DNA from: Pseudomonas parafulva | GTDB taxonomy: Bacteria > Pseudomonadota > Gammaproteobacteria > Pseudomonadales > Pseudomonadaceae | DNA length: 64,000 bases | Direction: 5' to 3' | Assembly: GCF_000800255.1 (NCBI RefSeq) | Contig: NZ_CP009747.1 | Span: 4,278,001-4,342,000 of the forward strand | Shown: piece after piece, positions 49,069 to 58,175 of the stretch | How positions within the stretch are numbered: position 1 is the stretch's first letter | Layout: each line of letters starts with the position of its first letter | Made by a program: the position numbers and the translations under genes | The notes under the pieces: model-generated | Databases searched by the model: none | What the model saw: the letters and a program-made list of their open reading frames with translations, nothing else | What the model was told of the DNA's origin: nothing

Positions 49069-50436
49069 ATGTCACTCGATATCGTTATTCTCGCCGCAGG
49101 CCAAGGCACTCGCATGCGCTCGGCGCTGCCCAAGGTGCTGCACCCGGTCGCTGGCAATTCCATGCTTGGCCACGTTATCCACAGCGCCCGTCAACTGCAG
49201 CCCAATGGCATCCATGTGGTCATCGGCCATGGCGCCGAACGCGTGCGCGAATCCCTGGCGGCCGACGACCTGAATTTCGTCATGCAGGACAAGCAACTGG
49301 GTACGGGTCATGCGGTCGCCCAGGCGTTGCCGGCGATCACGGCCGACACCGTGCTGGTGCTCTACGGCGACGTGCCGCTGATCGAGGTGCAAACGCTGCA
49401 GCGTCTGCTGGCGAAGGTCGACGACCGCCAACTCGGCCTGCTGACCGTGAACCTCGAGGATCCGACCGGCTACGGCCGTATCGTGCGCGACGAGCAGGGC
49501 CAGGTGACAGCCATCGTCGAACACAAGGACGCCAGCGATGCGCAGAAGGCGATCAAGGAAGGCAACACCGGCATTCTCGCGATGCCCGCCGCGCGCCTGG
49601 CCGACTGGATGGGCCGCTTGTCCAACAACAATGCCCAAGGCGAGTACTACCTCACCGACGTGATCGCCATGGCTGTGTCCGACGGCCTGGTGGTGGCCAC
49701 CGAGCAGCCGCACGATCCGATGGAAGTGCAGGGCGCCAATGACCGCCGCCAACTGGCTGAACTCGAGCGACACTATCAGTTGCGTGAAGGCCGTCGTCTG
49801 ATGGCCCTGGGCGTGACCCTGCGTGATCCGGCGCGTTTCGATGTGCGCGGTGAGGTGACGGTTGGGCGCGACGTGCTGATCGATATCAACGTCATTCTCG
49901 AAGGTCAGGTGGTCATTGAGGACGATGTTCAGATCGGCCCGAACTGCGTGATCAAGAACAGCACACTGCGCAAGGGTGTGGTGGTCAAGGCCAACAGCCA
50001 TATCGAAGGCGCGGTGATGGGTGAGTGCAGCGACGCCGGTCCGTTCGCCCGGCTGCGTCCAGGGAGCGTGCTGGAGGCCAAGGCCCATGTGGGTAACTTC
50101 GTCGAACTGAAGAACGCTCATCTGGGCGAAGGCGCGAAAGCCGGCCACTTGACGTACCTGGGCGATGCGCAGATCGGTGCCCGCACCAACATCGGTGCCG
50201 GAACCATCACCTGCAACTACGACGGCGCCAACAAGTTCATGACCGTGCTGGGCGAGGACGTCTTCATCGGCTCGAACAACTCGTTGGTAGCGCCTGTGGA
50301 AATCAAGGATGGCGCCACCACTGCGGCTGGCTCGACCATCAATCAGGCGGTCGAACCTGGTCAGCTGGCGGTCGCCCGCGCACGTCAGCGCAACATCGAC
50401 GGCTGGAAGAGGCCGGTGAAGATCAAGAAAGACTGA
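49069..50436 (+). CDS. glmU: Bifunctional GlcNAc-1-P uridyltransferase / GlcN-1-P acetyltransferase
   Basis: 455 residues. The N-terminal pyrophosphorylase has [20 protein letters not shown] and VLYGDVPLI. The C-terminal left-handed beta-helix has hexapeptide repeats ([18 protein letters not shown]) and the acetyltransferase site [20 protein letters not shown] with [16 protein letters not shown]. Makes UDP-GlcNAc for peptidoglycan and LPS. Own transcript between two terminators. Confidence 0.98.
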   Translation: MSLDIVILAAGQGTRMRSALPKVLHPVAGNSMLGHVIHSARQLQPNGIHVVIGHGAERVRESLAADDLNFVMQDKQLGTGHAVAQALPAITADTVLVLYGDVPLIEVQTLQRLLAKVDDRQLGLLTVNLEDPTGYGRIVRDEQGQVTAIVEHKDASDAQKAIKEGNTGILAMPAARLADWMGRLSNNNAQGEYYLTDVIAMAVSDGLVVATEQPHDPMEVQGANDRRQLAELERHYQLREGRRLMALGVTLRDPARFDVRGEVTVGRDVLIDINVILEGQVVIEDDVQIGPNCVIKNSTLRKGVVVKANSHIEGAVMGECSDAGPFARLRPGSVLEAKAHVGNFVELKNAHLGEGAKAGHLTYLGDAQIGARTNIGAGTITCNYDGANKFMTVLGEDVFIGSNNSLVAPVEIKDGATTAAGSTINQAVEPGQLAVARARQRNIDGWKRPVKIKKD

Positions 50437-50460
50437 GTTATCAACAGCTCTGTTATCCAC

Positions 50461-50494
50461 AAGCCGACTTATGTGAATAAGTCGGCTTTTGTTT
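50461..50494 (+). terminator. Intrinsic terminator after glmU
   Basis: AAGCCGACTTAT/ATAAGTCGGCTT stem with a TTTTGTTT tail, 24 bp after the glmU stop. A DnaA-box sequence (50453-50461) abuts it. Confidence 0.85.
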
Positions 50495-50597
50495 GCGCGG
50501 GTTTTCTGGGTGAAAGCTGTTGATGGGCAGCTTGACGAAATGCCGATCTTAGGTTTTGATTGCACCCATTATCTTTCGAATCGAAACTTAAAAGCAG

Positions 50598-51374
50598 ATG
50601 TCGAAACGAAACACCCCCCAGCGCCGCCATAACATCCTCGCCTTGCTCGCAGAACAGGGCGAGGTGAGCGTCGACGCCTTGGCCAAGCATTTCGAAACGT
50701 CTGAAGTGACCATTCGCAAGGACCTCGCTGCGCTCGAAACCAACGGACTGCTGCTACGCCGTTACGGCGGCGCCGTGCCGGTACCGCAAGAAATGTTCGG
50801 CGGGGTCGCCCAGCCCATTTCCAGCTACAAGAAAGCCATCGCCCGCGCTGCCGTTGCCGGTATTCGCGAGCATGCGCGCATCATCATCGACAGCGGCAGC
50901 ACCACGGCCGCGATGATCCCTGAACTGGGCCGCCAGCCTGGCCTGGTGGTGATGACCAATTCGCTCAACGTGGCCCGTGCCATCAGCGAACTGGAGCATG
51001 AGCCTGTGTTGCTGATGACTGGCGGCACCTGGGATCCGCATTCGGAGTCGTTCCAGGGCCAGGTCGCTGAGCAAGTGCTGCGCTCCTACGATTTCGATCA
51101 GCTGTTCATCGGTGCCGATGGCATCGACCTGAACCGCGGCACCACTACTTTCAACGAGCTGCTTGGCCTGAGCCGGGTGATGGCCGAGGTGGCCCGTGAA
51201 GTGATCGTGATGGTCGAGTCGGACAAGGTCGGGCGCAAGATTCCCAACCTTGAGCTGCCTTGGGGCAGCGTTACCACCCTTATTACAGATGATCGCCTGC
51301 CGAGTTCGGCACGCGACCAGATTCAAGCCCGCGGCATCAACCTGATCTGCGCCGCGATCAGCCAGGAGCAATGA
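50598..51374 (+). CDS. glmR: DeoR-family regulator GlmR
   Basis: 258 residues. N-terminal winged HTH ([20 protein letters not shown], then [20 protein letters not shown]) and a C-terminal sugar-phosphate-sensing domain with [16 protein letters not shown] and [16 protein letters not shown]. In P. aeruginosa the gene in this place (glmR) affects glmS expression and beta-lactam susceptibility. Its stop (51372-51374) is 2 bp before the glmS ATG, so the two are co-transcribed. Confidence 0.92.
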   Translation: MSKRNTPQRRHNILALLAEQGEVSVDALAKHFETSEVTIRKDLAALETNGLLLRRYGGAVPVPQEMFGGVAQPISSYKKAIARAAVAGIREHARIIIDSGSTTAAMIPELGRQPGLVVMTNSLNVARAISELEHEPVLLMTGGTWDPHSESFQGQVAEQVLRSYDFDQLFIGADGIDLNRGTTTFNELLGLSRVMAEVAREVIVMVESDKVGRKIPNLELPWGSVTTLITDDRLPSSARDQIQARGINLICAAISQEQ

Positions 51375-51376
51375 CC

Positions 51377-53212
51377 ATGTGTGGAATCGTCGGTGCAGTC
51401 GCCGAGCGTAACATCACCTCCATCCTCATCGAAGGCCTCAAGCGTCTCGAGTACCGCGGCTATGACAGTGCCGGCCTGGCGGTAATCACCGCCGAAGGCC
51501 AGTTGGACCGCCGCCGCCGCATCGGCAAAGTGGCCGAGCTGGAAGCCGCCGTGACTGCCGAACCGCTCAATGGTCACCTGGGCATCGCGCATACCCGCTG
51601 GGCCACCCACGGCGCGCCGACCGAGCACAATGCCCACCCGCACTTCTCCGGTCAGGAAGTGGCCGTTGTTCACAACGGCATCATCGAAAACCACGAAGAG
51701 CTGCGTGAAGAGCTCAAAGGTCTGGGCTACGTGTTCGCGTCGCAGACTGACACCGAAGTGATCGTCCACCTGATCCACCATACCCTCAAGCAGATCCCCG
51801 ACCTCACCGAGGCGTTCAAGACCGTGGTCAAGCGCTTGCATGGCGCCTATGGCCTGTCGGTGATCAGTGCCAAACAGCCGGACCGTCTGGTCGCCGCGCG
51901 CAGCGGCAGCCCGCTGGTGATTGGCCTGGGCCACGGCGAGAACTTCCTCGCGTCCGACCAACTGGCGCTGCGCCAGGTCACTGACCGTTTCATGTACCTG
52001 GAAGAAGGCGACATCGCCGAGATCCGCCGCGATCACGTGAGCATCTGGGACCAATCCGGTGCTGCGGTGCAGCGCGAGACCGTGCAGTACCACGAAGGCG
52101 CCGAGGCGGCGGACAAAGGCCACTACCGCCACTTCATGCTCAAGGAAATCCATGAGCAGCCGTCGGTGGTTCAGCGCACCCTGGAAGGGCGCCTGGGCAA
52201 GGACCATGTCATGGTCCAGGCGTTCGGCCCGCAGGCCGCCGAGCTGTTCGCCAAGGTGCGCAACGTGCAGATCGTCGCCTGTGGCACCAGCTACCACGCC
52301 GGCATGGTCGCCCGCTACTGGCTGGAAAGCCTGGCCGGCATCCCGTGCCAAGTCGAAGTCGCCAGCGAATTCCGCTACCGCAAGGTGGTCGTCCAGCCGG
52401 ACACCCTGTTCGTGTCGATCTCCCAGTCCGGCGAAACCGCCGATACGCTGGCGGCGCTGCGCAACGCCAAGGAACTGGGCTTCCTCGGCAGCCTGGCGAT
52501 CTGCAACGTCGGCATCAGCTCGCTGGTGCGCGAGTCGGATCTGACCCTGCTCACCCTGGCTGGCCCGGAAATTGGTGTCGCCTCCACCAAGGCGTTCACC
52601 ACCCAGCTGGTATCGTTGATGCTGCTGACCCTGGCCCTGGGCCAAGTGCGCGGTACGCTGGAAGCGGGCGTCGAAGCCGAACTGATCGAAGAACTGCGTC
52701 GCCTGCCGGCGCGCCTGGGCGAAGCCCTGGCCATGGACACCGTGGTCGAGAAGACTGCCGAGCTGTTCGCCGACAAGCACCACACCCTGTTCCTCGGCCG
52801 CGGTGCGCAGTACCCGGTGGCGATGGAAGGCGCGCTCAAGCTCAAGGAAATTTCCTATATCCACGCCGAGTCGTACCCGGCCGGTGAACTCAAGCACGGC
52901 CCGCTGGCGCTGGTCGATGCCGATATGCCAGTGGTCACGGTTGCGCCGAACAATGAGCTGCTGGAAAAGCTGAAGTCGAACCTGCAGGAAGTCCGCGCCC
53001 GTGGCGGCGAGCTGGTGGTGTTCGCCGACGAGAACGCCGGCATGAGCAACGGCGAAGGCACCCACGTGATCAAGGTGCCGCACATCATCGACGCCCTCGC
53101 ACCGATCCTCTACACCATCCCGCTGCAATTGCTGTCGTACTACGTGGCCGTGTTGAAAGGGACCGATGTCGACCAGCCGCGTAACCTGGCCAAGTCGGTG
53201 ACGGTGGAGTGA
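51377..53212 (+). CDS. glmS: Glutamine-fructose-6-phosphate aminotransferase (isomerising)
   Basis: 611 residues, intact. Makes glucosamine-6-phosphate from fructose-6-P and glutamine. ATG 51377 is required because the catalytic nucleophile is the Cys directly after Met ([12 protein letters not shown]); the ATG at 51371 would bury it. The glutaminase domain is about 1-240 ([18 protein letters not shown]). Two SIS isomerase domains follow ([44 protein letters not shown]). The end NLAKSVTVE contains the DNA recognised by TnsD, and the Tn7-like element inserted after it leaves the gene complete. Confidence 0.98.
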   Translation: MCGIVGAVAERNITSILIEGLKRLEYRGYDSAGLAVITAEGQLDRRRRIGKVAELEAAVTAEPLNGHLGIAHTRWATHGAPTEHNAHPHFSGQEVAVVHNGIIENHEELREELKGLGYVFASQTDTEVIVHLIHHTLKQIPDLTEAFKTVVKRLHGAYGLSVISAKQPDRLVAARSGSPLVIGLGHGENFLASDQLALRQVTDRFMYLEEGDIAEIRRDHVSIWDQSGAAVQRETVQYHEGAEAADKGHYRHFMLKEIHEQPSVVQRTLEGRLGKDHVMVQAFGPQAAELFAKVRNVQIVACGTSYHAGMVARYWLESLAGIPCQVEVASEFRYRKVVVQPDTLFVSISQSGETADTLAALRNAKELGFLGSLAICNVGISSLVRESDLTLLTLAGPEIGVASTKAFTTQLVSLMLLTLALGQVRGTLEAGVEAELIEELRRLPARLGEALAMDTVVEKTAELFADKHHTLFLGRGAQYPVAMEGALKLKEISYIHAESYPAGELKHGPLALVDADMPVVTVAPNNELLEKLKSNLQEVRARGGELVVFADENAGMSNGEGTHVIKVPHIIDALAPILYTIPLQLLSYYVAVLKGTDVDQPRNLAKSVTVE

Positions 53213-53282
53213 GGGTTGCTGGGTCGGATGTAGGGTGATTTTGTGGAATTAAAGCTGTCGCCCAACAATTAAAACTGTCGCC
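53190..53282 (+). mobile_element. attTn7 junction and right end of a Tn7-like transposon
   Basis: The last glmS codons (to 53212) are the attTn7 recognition sequence. The likely transposon terminus is TGTGG at 53242, 30 bp after the stop, matching the usual Tn7 insertion point and the 5'-TGTGG end of Tn7. A TGT at 53229 is an alternative. Immediately inside are two near-identical direct repeats, AATTAAAGCTGTCGCC (53247-53262) and AATTAAAACTGTCGCC (53267-53282), 20 bp apart with one mismatch, which look like TnsB-binding sites. A GAGGGGA/TCCCCTC hairpin follows at 53287-53309. The other end is outside the window. Confidence 0.65.
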
Positions 53283-53371
53283 GGTAGAGGGGAAGCGCTC
53301 GCTCCCCTCCATCGGGCGGTTACACCAGCCTCCCCGCGTGACCCCTCCCTTCCTTGTACTGGCGTTTTCAC

Positions 53372-54517
53372 ATGCCCCTCTCGATTCTGCCTGATGAAAC
53401 TCTTCCGTCATACGTGAGAAGGAACCTGCTGCTCTATTGGGCCGAGCCCAAGGCAGAGATCTTCGAAGCCCTGCGTACCCGTCATGTGATAAAGACGGCC
53501 GAAGTGAGAAGGCTCGCAGCAGCCATCGGCTGGCCTGGGTGCTATGGTTTCAATCGACTTGTTCACAATCACACGCTGAATGCAGCGTTCCACGTCATCA
53601 AGAGTGACTGGGATTTTGCCTACTCAGGCACTCAGTACCTTTCTGAGGGGGAGCACTTCAGTGAATGGGATGCTTCCTTCTGCCCTGAATGCGTTCGGGA
53701 AGACCTCAAGATCCACGGGTTTTCATACTGGAGGCGCTATGGCGCGTCAAACGTGTCGGTGTGCCCCAAGCACAACGCTGTCTTGCTTAGGGATTGTCCT
53801 TTTTGCGGTAAGTTGTTCACTCGCATAGATCATGACCTTGATGTGATGTGGCGCACTTGCGGCGGCCGGCATCTCGCCGAAGCTGAAGTTGTTGCTAACC
53901 ACGACCCATTGGCGCTCAAGCGTGCTGAGGTCTACCAGCGATTGTGCAGGTCGCCCCATATCATCTCTGGTTTGCATGCCGCCAAGGTGCTGCTGGATAA
54001 GGCTACCGCTTTGAGCCCGCAGCTCAGTGGCGAGGAAAGGTCAAAAATGCAGGCGATAGCCTCGACCATGAGCGATCTTGTACAGAGGTTCGCCGATGTG
54101 CCATCACCGAGCCTTGAAAGTCGAGCTGGGACCATCACAGCATTATTCATTCATGCTGTCGTGGCGCTCTATGACAGCTATGACGATTTCGAACGTGAAT
54201 TAATGTCCCTAGCGGGGAGCGCTCGATGCACTGATTCGCTTTGGAGCAGCTATCGGATAGAGGACACAAAGTATGTCCACTTCGTAGAAGAAGACTATGT
54301 GCAGGGTTTGGGGGTTTGGTTCACCCCGCGCATTGTGTTGGATGACGTGGTAGTCCAGGTAGGTTGGCCTTGGCCTACATCCAAGCACTATCCCTGCTGC
54401 AACACCCCGCTGTCCATTCATGAAGGACCATCGCAGCGGAATACCACCGTCGCTGCTTCGCCCAGCATTCCCAAGATCGGTTTAGCAAAAGCGCGAGCTG
54501 TCGGGATCATAAAATAG
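53372..54517 (+). CDS. tniQ: Stand-alone TniQ-family protein at the transposon right end
   Basis: 381 residues from the ATG at 53372 (an upstream TTG at 53354 is weaker). TniQ N-terminal domain: MPLSILPDETLPSYVRRNLL, then a zinc-ribbon region with Cys104/Cys107 (FCPEC), Cys131/His134 (VCPKH) and Cys142/Cys145 (CPFC). TniQ/TnsD proteins bind DNA and direct the TnsABC machinery. It lacks the long TnsD C-terminal DNA-reading domain; its C-terminal half is not recognisable to me. It lies within 130 bp of the transposon end, separate from the other tns genes, so it is likely a second target selector. A role in cargo regulation is an alternative. Confidence 0.8.
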   Translation: MPLSILPDETLPSYVRRNLLLYWAEPKAEIFEALRTRHVIKTAEVRRLAAAIGWPGCYGFNRLVHNHTLNAAFHVIKSDWDFAYSGTQYLSEGEHFSEWDASFCPECVREDLKIHGFSYWRRYGASNVSVCPKHNAVLLRDCPFCGKLFTRIDHDLDVMWRTCGGRHLAEAEVVANHDPLALKRAEVYQRLCRSPHIISGLHAAKVLLDKATALSPQLSGEERSKMQAIASTMSDLVQRFADVPSPSLESRAGTITALFIHAVVALYDSYDDFERELMSLAGSARCTDSLWSSYRIEDTKYVHFVEEDYVQGLGVWFTPRIVLDDVVVQVGWPWPTSKHYPCCNTPLSIHEGPSQRNTTVAASPSIPKIGLAKARAVGIIK

Positions 54518-54567
54518 ACGCCGCAAGCCTTCACCCGCTGCGACGCCTAGTCCAGGCAGCCAATGTT

Positions 54568-56847
54568 CTACACTCGAATCGGTACGCGAACAGGTAGAGG
54601 AGTATGGACCCAGTTGCACTGGCTCAGCGCTTTGAGTCCTGCCGCGCGTACCTTTGGATCTCTATCCAGTGATCGCAAAGTTACGATTATGTTGACCGGC
54701 AACGCCTCTGTTAGCTCGGGTTCGTATGCACGTAGTCGAGCCTTTGCCTGTAATCCCCATTGCAGGACCGCTGTGCCGTTGGGGAATTTTGCCCTATGCA
54801 CCTTCACTGGCGACCACTTACCTCCAGCGGAAATTTGAGCGATCTCATATCCGCTCTGGCCTTCATCGCTGTCCATTGGAACCATGCCTTGGATGGTATC
54901 TCCCGTTATCGCACCGAAGCTCAACTCAACGTTAGCGCGCACATATTCGCTGCCCGAGTTGGGGTCCAGTGGGGGGGCATATGCCGCCGTGATGATCACC
55001 TCGCCCCGAAATTTTCCGTCCTCAATCAAAACATCTGGGATCGGATAAGGCGTTTTCCGCCAGCGCATGTTGCCCGGTACCAGATTCGCCTGGAAAACGA
55101 GGGTGAAACTGTCGTCTGAATCGTAAAGGGCTTTAAGTACGTCTTCAGGGCGGCCTGCACCTAGATATCGGCGATGGTAAGAATCGTAATCAGGCGAAGA
55201 GAGCTGCGCTGCATGGATCATTAATGCCTTGACCAACGAAGGCGACGGATTTAGCGATGGACGCCCAGCCACAGCTTGCCATGCGTGGGCTGCCATGCAC
55301 GATGCGAGGGGAGCCGCGTAACTCGTACCAAAACCCAAGCGCAGCTGATTGTCGGGCCACAAGACTTTGAGGCTAGCCGAGCCGGCGTTCCACGGAGCAT
55401 GTACTCCTCCGCCCACATGCGTGATGTCTGGTTTCGGAGTGAAGACAGGGCCAGGACCACAACGCGAGTAAGGTGCCGGGTGGCCAATAGCGCTGAGCGC
55501 GCCCGCAGCATCAATGTGGGAGATCGAACCCACAGTTAATGCACGAACCGACTCCCCTGGACTCGAAATACGGTCAGCGAGCGTCGAAAACTTTTGCCAT
55601 TCACGCCGAGGGAGGTCGTTGTAGTTACCGGCAGCTACTACGAAGAGAACCTGGTACTTATCGCTGAGTTGGTCCAACGCCATGGCAATGTCACTGAAGT
55701 GGCTGTCGTCGCAAGCGTCACCACCAATCGATATGTTCCATACCTTCACATCCGGGCGCTTTTTCACGGCCGACTGAAGCCGCAGCTCCAGATCGGACAT
55801 GTAAGAGCCAGAAACTTCCAACGCACAGACGTCATGTACGTAAGCTGGCGTTGTTGGGATCCAAGCGTGCTTATCGTTGAAGAATGCCCCTCCGGCGACC
55901 AGAGAGGCTACCGCTGTTCCATGCTCATAATTGGTGTCTGGAGGTAGGACGTAGGGATCCCTCGATTTGACGAAGTGCTCAATCAGCTTCGCATCCGAGC
56001 TCACACCGGAGTCGAAGACGGCCACCGTGGGCAGCGTGACGGGTTGTGGAGTTGGCTGAGCTTGGGTGGCTACCGCGCCGCTCATAGGCATTTGGACAGT
56101 TGTAACGGGAAGGAAAAGCTTTTCCGCGTAAATTGTTCGAATGCCAGGGAAATCCAGTATCTGTTCAAGAGCATCGTCTTGGATCTTGTCCAGGTCTCGA
56201 ATGCCAAATACCGGCAGGCCACGTCCTTGGTCGATTTGGACGAACGGCAGCGATAGTGACTTCAAAATCCGCACTAAGGTCTCGTAATTGAACGCGTTGA
56301 AGCTGCCCTGTTGGTACTGGAAGAGTCGCAAAACGGCACGACCATTTTCCAGGAGCCGGTGGCTTCCTTCCGGGTTTCGTCGTTGGCGATCCCAAGGCTC
56401 AATGGATTCGATCACACTCAGTTGGGATCGAATTTTCTTGGTGTCGCGGTGCAGGATCACACGATCAAACACGTCCAGACTGTTGGCAGAGGCCCCAACG
56501 AGCATCTCATCAATCTGACCATGGCCAGCCGGCTGTAGCTTCGCTTCCTCTGCGACCAAGATGGGGCGGTGGGTTTTTGCGATTCCCTTTTCCCGCAGCT
56601 TGAGTACCAGGTGCGTCAAAGCCTGGGGATGAAGCATCTGCTCGCGGGAGAGCGCCGATGAAGCACCTGCGAGTGTTCTTGAAAGTGCCTGACGGTAAGC
56701 GGCGTTGACCTCTACGAGCTCTTTGCCACCACCGCCACCGCCACCCTCAATTGACGAGAGATCCCCAGGCTGAAACGGGACATGTATGAACGGATTCTCA
56801 ACCCTCGCATTCAACAGCGGTTGCGCGGGCGTGTTCTTGCGGGCCAC
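54568..56847 (-). CDS. ietS: IetS subtilisin-like serine protease (S8), anti-phage IetAS system
   Basis: 759 residues. The S8 catalytic set is complete: Asp279 (VAVFDSGV), His309 (NYEHGTAVAS), oxyanion Asn408 (VVAAGNYN) and Ser509 (GFGTSYAAPLAS). About 270 residues precede the protease domain, including a run of seven glycines (about 35-41); about 200 residues of beta-rich sequence follow. No signal peptide, so it is intracellular. It starts with GTG at 56847 and overlaps the ATPase gene by 50 bp, indicating one coupled unit. An AAA ATPase next to a subtilase is the composition of the published IetAS defence system. The cleaved target is unknown. Confidence 0.85.
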   Translation of the reverse strand: MARKNTPAQPLLNARVENPFIHVPFQPGDLSSIEGGGGGGGKELVEVNAAYRQALSRTLAGASSALSREQMLHPQALTHLVLKLREKGIAKTHRPILVAEEAKLQPAGHGQIDEMLVGASANSLDVFDRVILHRDTKKIRSQLSVIESIEPWDRQRRNPEGSHRLLENGRAVLRLFQYQQGSFNAFNYETLVRILKSLSLPFVQIDQGRGLPVFGIRDLDKIQDDALEQILDFPGIRTIYAEKLFLPVTTVQMPMSGAVATQAQPTPQPVTLPTVAVFDSGVSSDAKLIEHFVKSRDPYVLPPDTNYEHGTAVASLVAGGAFFNDKHAWIPTTPAYVHDVCALEVSGSYMSDLELRLQSAVKKRPDVKVWNISIGGDACDDSHFSDIAMALDQLSDKYQVLFVVAAGNYNDLPRREWQKFSTLADRISSPGESVRALTVGSISHIDAAGALSAIGHPAPYSRCGPGPVFTPKPDITHVGGGVHAPWNAGSASLKVLWPDNQLRLGFGTSYAAPLASCMAAHAWQAVAGRPSLNPSPSLVKALMIHAAQLSSPDYDSYHRRYLGAGRPEDVLKALYDSDDSFTLVFQANLVPGNMRWRKTPYPIPDVLIEDGKFRGEVIITAAYAPPLDPNSGSEYVRANVELSFGAITGDTIQGMVPMDSDEGQSGYEIAQISAGGKWSPVKVHRAKFPNGTAVLQWGLQAKARLRAYEPELTEALPVNIIVTLRSLDRDPKVRAAGLKALSQCNWVHTPLPVRVPIRV

Positions 56848-57976
56848 TACTGGTCTCCTCCTTGAGGATCTTCGTGATTTGCCTAGTCGACAGGTCGTAC
56901 AGTCTTCCCAATGTTCTCAGGGAAAAGTACTTTGGTGCCCATCCATTAAGCCACCGAACTTCTGACTCGACAGTAGATAGCACTCGGCCACCAGTAAGTG
57001 CAAGATTTAAACCTAGGCGTCGGATGAGTTGGTTTTCATCGACGCTGGATGCGTTCGACAAAACAGCCCCGCGCTTGGTATCGAGGCAGACCTGTTCAAT
57101 GTTTGCCCCTGTGATTCCGTCAGACAGCTGAGCTAGGACATCCAGATCCAACTGCTCGGCGCTGAACGGCTCCAGGTATTGTTTCCACAGCATTCGGCGC
57201 AATGCCAGGTCAGGCTCAGCCATAGGAATTCGGAAACTGAAACGGCGCCAGATGGCTGGGTCGAGCAACTGATCGTGATTGGTTGCAGCGACCAGAATGG
57301 TGCTCTCTGGGATGGCGTCTATGTTCTGCAGCAGTGCAATCACCACTCGCTGGAGCTCCCCGACATCACGTTCGTTCCCCCGAGCCCCCGCTAAGGCATC
57401 GAACTCATCTAGGAACAGTACACAGGGGCGCTGTTGGGAGTACTCGAACACCCTACGGAGGTTCCGGCTGGTCTGTCCTAGTAGACTGCTCACAAGCGTG
57501 TCGCAGCGGACCGTTAGCAGTGGCAATTCAAGGTGCCCGGCGATATACCGGGCAAGCTTAGTTTTCCCGGTACCGGGCGGGCCGTATGCCAGCAAGCGGC
57601 TCGGCATGGCAGCGCCCACGCGTGCAAGGTCGTCGTATCGGCGGATATTTGCCAGAAACTCCTGGATTCGATTCTCAACAGCACTGGGCAGCAGCAACGA
57701 GCCTTTATCAAGCGAAGGGGTGCTTACGTCCACCGTATGCAGATGGCTTTCACCATCTGTAGGCAGGTTCGAGAAGCTGAAACCATGGGCAGCATCCTGG
57801 GCACTGGCTAGCGCTGCAGGAGCCCGCGCAAGGCGCTCTCTGATCATTCGGGCTTGTCGTTTGTCGCCGTCACTCTCCAGTTTGTCTGCCAGGAGGCCGG
57901 CATAATTCGAGGCCATGCTGGCATTCGCCTTGAGAGCTCCGTCCAGGATCTTCAAGATTTCTGAGAGGTATTCCAC
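56798..57976 (-). CDS. ietA: IetA AAA+ ATPase, anti-phage IetAS system
   Basis: 392 residues. Helical N-terminal ~95 residues, then a classical AAA domain: Walker A GPPGTGKT at 132-139, Walker B VLFLDEFDAL at 186-195, sensor I region TILVAATNHDQLLDPAIWRR with the arginine finger. The C-terminal ~90 residues, EVRWLNGWAPKYFSLRTLGR and on, contain a possible helix-turn-helix (DLSTRQITKILKEE). Upstream of and overlapping ietS. Presumably senses infection and controls the protease; how is not known. Promoter in the gap shared with the divergent Abi gene. Confidence 0.85.
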   Translation of the reverse strand: MEYLSEILKILDGALKANASMASNYAGLLADKLESDGDKRQARMIRERLARAPAALASAQDAAHGFSFSNLPTDGESHLHTVDVSTPSLDKGSLLLPSAVENRIQEFLANIRRYDDLARVGAAMPSRLLAYGPPGTGKTKLARYIAGHLELPLLTVRCDTLVSSLLGQTSRNLRRVFEYSQQRPCVLFLDEFDALAGARGNERDVGELQRVVIALLQNIDAIPESTILVAATNHDQLLDPAIWRRFSFRIPMAEPDLALRRMLWKQYLEPFSAEQLDLDVLAQLSDGITGANIEQVCLDTKRGAVLSNASSVDENQLIRRLGLNLALTGGRVLSTVESEVRWLNGWAPKYFSLRTLGRLYDLSTRQITKILKEETSSGPQEHARATAVECEG

Positions 57977-58068
57977 GGGATGATTCGCTCAAAGGGTTAT
58001 CTGTTTCGGATTTCGGCGTGAGTGTAGCGTATCTGGTCAAAATCGTTTCGCATTACTGTGCTTCTGAT

Positions 58069-58080
58069 TCACTATAGTGA
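58069..58080. promoter_or_regulatory. 12-bp palindrome between ietA and abi
   Basis: TCACTATAGTGA is a perfect dyad in the 199-bp divergent gap. It includes TATAGT, usable as a -10 toward the abi gene, so it may be an operator for a small HTH repressor. No regulator is identified. Confidence 0.35.
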
Positions 58081-58175
58081 CCTGTGGAAATTTGCATTTC
58101 TGTCGTAAGGTGGCGGCGCCCTAGGGCTATGGCCTGGCGAGCGATGCCAATGGGGTTGGCTTTCTTGAGGCAGGT

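Noticed and set aside
53190..53241. Disruption of glmS by the transposon
   Set aside because: The GlmS C-terminus NLAKSVTVE and its stop are complete; insertion is downstream.
56288..57905. Plus-strand frames opposite ietS and ietA (up to 208 codons)
   Set aside because: Antisense to genes with intact catalytic motifs; no family similarity.
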